From positions 14,431 to 78,430 of the forward strand of contig CALESQ010000019.1 in NCBI GenBank assembly GCA_937907455.1: 64,000 bases of DNA. Reading direction: 5' to 3'. Both the position numbers and the translations under genes were made by a program. The DNA comes from an uncultured Caldilineales bacterium (lineage in GTDB: Bacteria; Chloroflexota; Anaerolineae; JAAEKA01). Positions 59,690 through 64,000 of this stretch are shown here, piece after piece. The notes under the pieces were generated by a model. The model was not told where the DNA came from. It saw nothing but the letters and a program-made list of their open reading frames with translations, and did no database searches. Numbering within the stretch: the first letter of the stretch is position 1; every line of letters begins with the position of its first letter.

Positions 59690-60355
59690 ATGCAAAAACT
59701 GAACGATCGCTTTTATGGAAAAACCGGCTTGCTGCTTCTGCTGGTAGCTGTGCTGAATTTTGGCTACCCGCTCACTCTGATGATGGGCAATGCCGGTGAC
59801 TTGGTGTTTACGCTGGCCTACGCGTTGATGCTCATCATCGGCGTGCTGGTTACCAGCCAGAACCGCGCTCATTTCCTGCGCACCAGCTTTGCCGCGGGCA
59901 TCTGGTTCGTGCTTTCTCTGCTTTCTTTGGTCAGCCCTGGGCTTACCATTGGCGTGCTGACGCAGCTTGCCATCATCCCGGCGCAATTTCTGATGACTGT
60001 GGCCTTGATGCGTTTTATTGCTCGCGCCCGCGTGGTGGATCGGAGCGTGCTTACCACGGCGGTGACGGTGTACATCTTTCTGGCTGCGCTCTTCACCCCG
60101 TTGTATGTGGTGATCAATGCCCTGGATCCGCAGGCTTTTTTGGATAATGGCCTGGCCGCGCAACCGGGATGGCAGCAACTGGTCTATTTCAGCTTTGTCA
60201 CGCTGGCCACGTTGGGCTACGGCGACATCATTCCAATCAACCTGTGGGCGCGTTCCCTGGCAACAGTGGAGGGCATGATGGGTGTGCTGTTCATCACCTT
60301 GATCATGGGACGACTGGTCGGCATTTATTCTCAGGAGAAGCAAGTGTATGACTGA
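59690..60355 (+). CDS. Two-pore-helix type K+ channel family protein
   Basis: 221 residues with about six hydrophobic helices. The last third has the pore motif FSFVTLATLGYGDIIPIN with the K+ filter GYGD near residue 177, followed by a final helix (ATVEGMMGVLFITLIMGRLV). This fits the ion_trans_2 (Kch-like) family with an N-terminal four-helix part. No RCK domain is present, so gating is not visible. The gene overlaps the next start by 8 bases. Confidence 0.93.
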   Translation: MQKLNDRFYGKTGLLLLLVAVLNFGYPLTLMMGNAGDLVFTLAYALMLIIGVLVTSQNRAHFLRTSFAAGIWFVLSLLSLVSPGLTIGVLTQLAIIPAQFLMTVALMRFIARARVVDRSVLTTAVTVYIFLAALFTPLYVVINALDPQAFLDNGLAAQPGWQQLVYFSFVTLATLGYGDIIPINLWARSLATVEGMMGVLFITLIMGRLVGIYSQEKQVYD

Positions 60356-60716
60356 GGCGTTACGCCCCCAGAATCTCACCGCAGACCGCGCCAACGCCAC
60401 GTTGGAAATTATCTGGCACGACGGTCACCGCAGCCTGTATCCGCTGTCAGGCTTGCGCGCAGCCTGCCCCTGCGCTGAGTGTCGCGGCGGCCACGAGGCC
60501 ATGAGCCAACCCCTGCCACGCGTCATCATCCATACCCAGCCCACAGGCAGCGCCGAGCTGCGCGATGCCTTCCTGGTCGGCCATTATGCCCTGGGCATTG
60601 CCTGGGCCGACGGCCACGACAGCGGCATCTATACCTGGCCCTTGCTGCGCGGGCTATGTCCATGCGCGCAGTGCGAGCAGGATTTTGCCGCTGCACCAGA
60701 CGTATCCCCGCTGTGA
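60348..60716 (+). CDS. DUF971 family protein (gamma-butyrobetaine hydroxylase-like N-terminal domain)
   Basis: 122 residues. LEIIWHDGHRSLYPLSGLRA and ACPCAECRGGHE carry the metal-binding cysteines; HYALGIAWADGHDSGIYTWP and LCPCAQCEQDF complete the domain. DUF971 proteins are small Zn- or Fe-S-binding proteins of unclear role, sometimes linked to iron-sulfur assembly. The ATG lies inside the 3' end of the channel gene (8-base overlap). The next start follows 7 bases after the stop. Confidence 0.93.
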   Translation: MTEALRPQNLTADRANATLEIIWHDGHRSLYPLSGLRAACPCAECRGGHEAMSQPLPRVIIHTQPTGSAELRDAFLVGHYALGIAWADGHDSGIYTWPLLRGLCPCAQCEQDFAAAPDVSPL

Positions 60717-60723
60717 GAGAGCC

Positions 60724-61143
60724 ATGAGCAAGAAAACATCCACAGGTAGCTATTCCAGCGGCGATAACGACGGGCCGCCGTCACCCTTTGCCGCGTTGGC
60801 CGCGCTGCGCGATGGGGCGACTCCGCCTGAGCCACCGGCCGCGGCGGCGGCTCCCGCTGCCCCGCCGCGCAATCCGGCAGCGGCTGTGCCTATGCTGCAA
60901 AACAACACGCCGGTGCGCGTGGGGCGCGAGCGCAAGGGTCGCGGCGGCAAAACCGTGTCGGTGATCACAGGCGTGATGAGCCGCGACGCGGGCAAACAAG
61001 CGTTGCTCAAACTGCTGAAAAACAAGCTGGGAACCGGTGGCGCGCTGGAAGAGGGAAATATCATCATCCAGGGCGATCACCGCGAGCGGATTGTAGAAAT
61101 CCTCAACGAGTTGGGCTACCGGGCAAAAGTGGCAGGGGGATAG
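60724..61143 (+). CDS. SUI1/YciH family translation factor
   Basis: 139 residues. The first 65 residues are low-complexity Ser/Pro/Ala. The C-terminal part (about 66-139) is the SUI1/eIF1 fold: RERKGRGGKTVSVITGV, KQALLKLLKNKLGTGGALEE, NIIIQGDHRERIVEILNELG. Bacterial YciH proteins bind the 30S subunit and affect start-codon choice. The start at 60724 follows GAGAGAG. It is probably co-transcribed with the channel and DUF971 genes. Confidence 0.93.
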   Translation: MSKKTSTGSYSSGDNDGPPSPFAALAALRDGATPPEPPAAAAAPAAPPRNPAAAVPMLQNNTPVRVGRERKGRGGKTVSVITGVMSRDAGKQALLKLLKNKLGTGGALEEGNIIIQGDHRERIVEILNELGYRAKVAGG

Positions 61144-61256
61144 GGTGACAGGGTGACTAGGTGACAGGGTGGCTGGGTGACAGGTCTCTGATCTGGTTAC
61201 TGTTTGCTGGTTACTACTTACTGGTTGCTGGTTACTGGTTGCTGTTCACTGCTCGC
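61143..61256. repeat. 8-base and 7-base tandem repeats
   Basis: 61143-61182 holds five 8-base units of the type GGGTGACA. 61194-61256 holds nine 7-base units: TGGTTAC, TGTTTGC, TGGTTAC, TACTTAC, TGGTTGC, TGGTTAC, TGGTTGC, TGTTCAC, TGCTCGC. The block fills the gap between the SUI1 and PH-like genes. Confidence 0.88.
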
Positions 61257-61276
61257 TGCAATGTAAAGGAAATGTG

Positions 61277-62236
61277 ATGGAATTTGTTTTTCGCCGCTCG
61301 CGACGGTATTGGATTGAAAATATTTCTGTAATCCTGATGCTTGCGCTACTGACTGGGCTGGCATGGTGGATAGGCAACACCTATCCACGCATACTTTATC
61401 TTCGCGTCATGGCGGCCATCTTCACTGCCTTGATGATAGCCAATACGCTCTCTGAATTGCGAACGCGCATTGAGATAAACCCGCTGGGAATGAAAGGCCG
61501 CCTAAATTCCCAGCGTTTTGATTTTCAATGGACAGAGGTACAGGCTGTGCAGATGGTGACTAATCGGCTGAACAAGCCCGAATTACAATTTGGCACTCAA
61601 AACGATGCTTTTATACTTCCCCTTAAAGACTTTGACGCAGACACCGTATGGCAGGCTATTGAGCATTGTGTGCCAGCGACCATTCTTGCACCGGACGCCT
61701 TGCCAGGGTTGCCGTGGGTGAAGGCTCAGCTTGCCGAGCAGGACGCTTTGATTTCAGGCAGTAGCGGCGTTGTCTCGGTTGCTATCCGACCTTTGAACCG
61801 TGTCATCGGCTGGCTAAGTTTGTCTGTAATTACCGGCCTTGCTGCTATAGCATGGTGGCAAGGCGCTTTTTACTGGGCAGCGATTTTCCTGTTGCCATTC
61901 GCTTTGATGGCCCTTTATCTGTTGTACACAGCGTATGCTCGCATCGAAATTACGCCTGAACTCGTGCGTCTCGTAATGCCGCTATGGCCTACCTATGCCA
62001 TGCGTTGGGATGACGTCACGCATGTAAAGGAAGACCAACAGGAAAATGTACTGGTTTTGTATGGCAAGCACAAACGCTTGCCACTACCCGGGCAAACGTA
62101 TTGGCATGGCAAGGACCGCGCGCGCTTCAGATTGACCCTCTTTGCTCATTTGCAAAGGATGGAAGTACCTCAGAGTTACTCGCAGCGAGCCAATTTTGCT
62201 TTACCCAAAAACGTGCGCGTGTCAAGAAAAGAATAA
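61277..62236 (+). CDS. Hypothetical membrane protein with duplicated TM-pair/PH-like module
   Basis: 319 residues. The protein seems to be two similar halves. Each has a pair of transmembrane helices (about 14-55 and 173-215) followed by a beta-rich segment: RIEINPLGMKGRLNSQRFDF, QWTEVQAVQ in the first; RIEITPELVRLVMPLWPTYA, MRWDDVTHVKED in the second. This resembles bacterial PH-like (YdbT/bPH2) proteins. The start at 61277 has AAAGGA 6 bases upstream. Base composition is visibly less GC-rich than its neighbours. No known function. Confidence 0.8.
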   Translation: MEFVFRRSRRYWIENISVILMLALLTGLAWWIGNTYPRILYLRVMAAIFTALMIANTLSELRTRIEINPLGMKGRLNSQRFDFQWTEVQAVQMVTNRLNKPELQFGTQNDAFILPLKDFDADTVWQAIEHCVPATILAPDALPGLPWVKAQLAEQDALISGSSGVVSVAIRPLNRVIGWLSLSVITGLAAIAWWQGAFYWAAIFLLPFALMALYLLYTAYARIEITPELVRLVMPLWPTYAMRWDDVTHVKEDQQENVLVLYGKHKRLPLPGQTYWHGKDRARFRLTLFAHLQRMEVPQSYSQRANFALPKNVRVSRKE

Positions 62237-62290
62237 GAAACTGTTTGAAAAGGTTTGTGCGAAGTTTGGCACGCCGAATGCTTTGATCCG

Positions 62291-62353
62291 TGCCACGCCA
62301 AACGCAGCGAGGAGTCCTCTATGCGTTCGGGAGGGCTTCCCCTGCCCTGACAG
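62291..62353. repeat. Dispersed intergenic repeat, copy B
   Basis: This segment matches copy A at 1141-1205 (AACGCAG, GA, AGTCC, TGCGTT, TTCC, CCCTG in the same order). It lies between the PH-like gene and the convergent GT-C gene. Confidence 0.5.
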
Positions 62354-62365
62354 ACATCGTAGCAC

Positions 62366-63904
62366 TTATTGAAGCTGGGGAATCACCACCGCAAACAACG
62401 CATAAAGCGCCACCAGCGCCAGCGCAGCAAAAGGCAGGGCAAACAGCCAACCGCCCGCAACGCGACGGGCGCGCTCTGGCAGAATGCTCCAGCCGCCCAG
62501 GGCCACTGCCGCACTCACCAAAATCAGCAGCGACCAGCGGTTGATCTGCCCCTGCGTGCCCATTCCCCAGCCCACCGCCAGCAGAGCCGCCAGCAACAGC
62601 CCCAATGCAGCGCGGCGCGCCACAATCCGCCGCTGCACCACCTGCTGCCACCCCCACGCCGCTGCCAGACTGATAATCGGCAGCGCCGGAAACAGATAGC
62701 GCGCCTGGGTCTGCACAAACAGCGCGTTGTAGGCCAGATAGATCAGCCATGTACCCAGCGCCGCCGAAACCAGCGCCAACAGCGCCCAACGTCGGAAGCG
62801 GCTTTCGGCAGGGCCATCTACCCATAGCCCCGCCCGCACCGCCATTCTGCCCGCAGCCGGTGCAGGCGGGCGACTCACTGCACCGATTGTTAACGCCACC
62901 GTCAGAGCCAGCAACGCCGTGTACACGCGTGCATCCATCCAGGCGCCCATCCAGCCGAACACACCCCAGAAGCTGTCGTGAGTCCACACCACAAACCGTT
63001 GCAACACCGCGCCCCAACCGGCCTGAGCCGCCAGCTCAACCGTGCGTAACTGCCCCACCACCACGGCATCGTGTTCGCCGCGCGCCAAAATATCCAGGTT
63101 GCCGTAGACGACAGCATTACGCGCGTACCACGGCAAAGCCAGCAACAAGGCAGGAACCAGCATCCAACCGTATGCGGCCCAGGGAAAACCCTGCCCGGTG
63201 CGCTGACGCCGCGGCTGTGCAGCCCAGGCCACCAACGGGGCTGCCAATGCCGCCGGAGCTGCCACATACGCACTCACTTTGGTAATCAACGCCAGCCCCA
63301 GCAGCACACCGATCAGCAGAGCATGGTGGCGCGGGTGCGGTGGATGTGGCCCCAGCCACGCCAGCCGCACATAGCGGATCGAAAAGAAAAGCAGCGCGGC
63401 CAGCAGCAGCTCAGCCAAAGCATCATTGTTCACCGACGCCGCCATCGCCAGGTGCATCGGCAAAAAGGCGGTAAATGCCGCGGCCCCCAATGCCAGCTCA
63501 GGCCGCTGCGGCCAGATCAAACGCACCAACCCAGCGGTAAACAGTACAAACAGCGCGCCCAGCATCACCGAAAGCAAACGCAACGCTGTCAAATCCCCGC
63601 GCGTTGCCCGGAACACCGTTGCACCCAACAGGTAATACAGCGGCGGTTGATGATCCTCATAGGTCAGCGGGCCGATAGGTAGCGTGTCGGGAAAACGCTC
63701 GCTGGTCAGCCGTTCCAAATAAGCCTGGTTATAGTCCCCCATTTCCATGACCGGAAACTGCCCGCTGGCTGTCAATTGATGGATGTAGTTGTAATGTGCC
63801 GGCTCATCGGGCGCTTGCCAGTCTGGTGTCAGCACGGCAAACAGGCCCGCCAACGCCAGATAGACCACCAGAATAAGCGCAAGCCAAACAGCATAAGAAC
63901 GCAT
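62366..63904 (-). CDS. GT-C fold membrane glycosyltransferase (DUF2142/GT39-like)
   Basis: 512 residues with about 12 transmembrane helices. The first outer loop reads WQAPDEPAHYNYIHQL with the acidic DE pair; EDHQPPLYYLLGATVFRA and FLPMHLAMAASVNNDALAEL follow, which fit DUF2142 and related GT-C enzymes that use polyprenyl-phosphate sugars. The exact substrate is unknown. The start at 63904 is preferred over 63922, since TACAAT on the minus strand ends 6 bases before it. Confidence 0.88.
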   Translation of the reverse strand: MRSYAVWLALILVVYLALAGLFAVLTPDWQAPDEPAHYNYIHQLTASGQFPVMEMGDYNQAYLERLTSERFPDTLPIGPLTYEDHQPPLYYLLGATVFRATRGDLTALRLLSVMLGALFVLFTAGLVRLIWPQRPELALGAAAFTAFLPMHLAMAASVNNDALAELLLAALLFFSIRYVRLAWLGPHPPHPRHHALLIGVLLGLALITKVSAYVAAPAALAAPLVAWAAQPRRQRTGQGFPWAAYGWMLVPALLLALPWYARNAVVYGNLDILARGEHDAVVVGQLRTVELAAQAGWGAVLQRFVVWTHDSFWGVFGWMGAWMDARVYTALLALTVALTIGAVSRPPAPAAGRMAVRAGLWVDGPAESRFRRWALLALVSAALGTWLIYLAYNALFVQTQARYLFPALPIISLAAAWGWQQVVQRRIVARRAALGLLLAALLAVGWGMGTQGQINRWSLLILVSAAVALGGWSILPERARRVAGGWLFALPFAALALVALYALFAVVIPQLQ

Positions 63905-63910
63905 AGCGGC

Positions 63911-63940
63911 ATTGTACCGCATCTCTAGACTCTATGAAAA
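63911..63940 (-). promoter_or_regulatory. Promoter of the GT-C gene (leaderless spacing)
   Basis: On the minus strand TTTTCA (63935-63940), 18 bases and TACAAT (63911-63916); the ATG follows 6 bases later. Confidence 0.5.
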
Positions 63941-64000
63941 CCACACAGATTCAGTAGTTCACGATTTGGCCTGAAAGGCGTTAGCTGAAGTTTCCAGAAG

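Overview
The window reads as a chromosomal segment of a GC-rich, free-living bacterium. The best guess is the phylum Chloroflexota (Anaerolineae/Caldilineae-like). This is inferred from the gene mix: a DUF2207/SPFH envelope locus, a UPF0104 flippase-like protein, large GT-C and YfhO-like membrane proteins, DUF3488-transglutaminase, a CcmF/CcmH/ResA cytochrome c maturation set, a PdtaS/PdtaR pair, a bacterial SUI1 protein and several promoters that leave no room for a leader. No 16S rRNA or other decisive marker is present. About 62 intact protein genes, two broken genes, one gene scrap and four tRNA genes are called.

Layout. 1-3.7 kb: an ABC-F ATPase cut by the window edge, a small membrane protein, a DegV fatty-acid-binding protein and phosphoglycerate mutase. 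3.8-8.0 kb (minus strand): a four-gene membrane-stress-like locus of SPFH protein, coiled-coil protein, winged-helix/zinc-ribbon membrane protein and DUF2207 protein. 8.2-15.2 kb: glycosyltransferase, flippase-like protein, HD protein, DCC protein, membrane protein, M61 peptidase and GH13 amylase. 15.2-21.9 kb: TMEM175-like channel, an intergenic run of four stem-loops, acyl-CoA dehydrogenase, a degenerate DNA-methyltransferase-like protein, a sugar-nucleotide epimerase and a LysM-YkuD L,D-transpeptidase. 22.2-26.3 kb: cytochrome c maturation genes interrupted by a GC-rich tandem repeat. 26.3-26.6 kb: tRNA-Arg, tRNA-Ser and tRNA-Ser. 26.9-33.6 kb: SCP2-like protein, iron alcohol dehydrogenase, patatin, then a DedA / CBS-ACT / metallo-hydrolase / TPR lipoprotein / M16 peptidase run. 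33.7-44.1 kb: transglutaminase-like protein, FmdB zinc ribbon, CBS pair, rhodanese and an envelope glycosylation operon (GT2, GT39, YfhO-like, AmaP-like). 44.3-50.1 kb: PdtaS-PdtaR, tRNA-Pro, fmt, a DUF4870 protein and ruvB. 50.3-54.1 kb: a sulfur module (SQR-like, DUF1641, DsrC/TusE-like, DsrE-like) beside a HTH-PocR regulator. 54.1-55.2 kb: an internally deleted ISAs1-type element next to a possible gene scrap. 55.3-64 kb: SH3 lipoprotein, a two-component system with a His-rich membrane protein, a broken M6-peptidase-like gene, a K+ channel, DUF971, SUI1, a PH-like membrane protein and a GT-C glycosyltransferase.

How the genes fit together. Several units point to envelope upkeep (SPFH locus, YkuD, DedA, glycosylation genes), one to respiratory cytochrome assembly, and one to sulfide/persulfide handling under its own regulator. 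The noncoding DNA is unusually rich in short tandem repeats with 7- or 8-bp units, long hairpins and a dispersed repeat. Two genes have lost their middle by internal deletion. All functions are inferred from sequence motifs read by eye; no database search was run.
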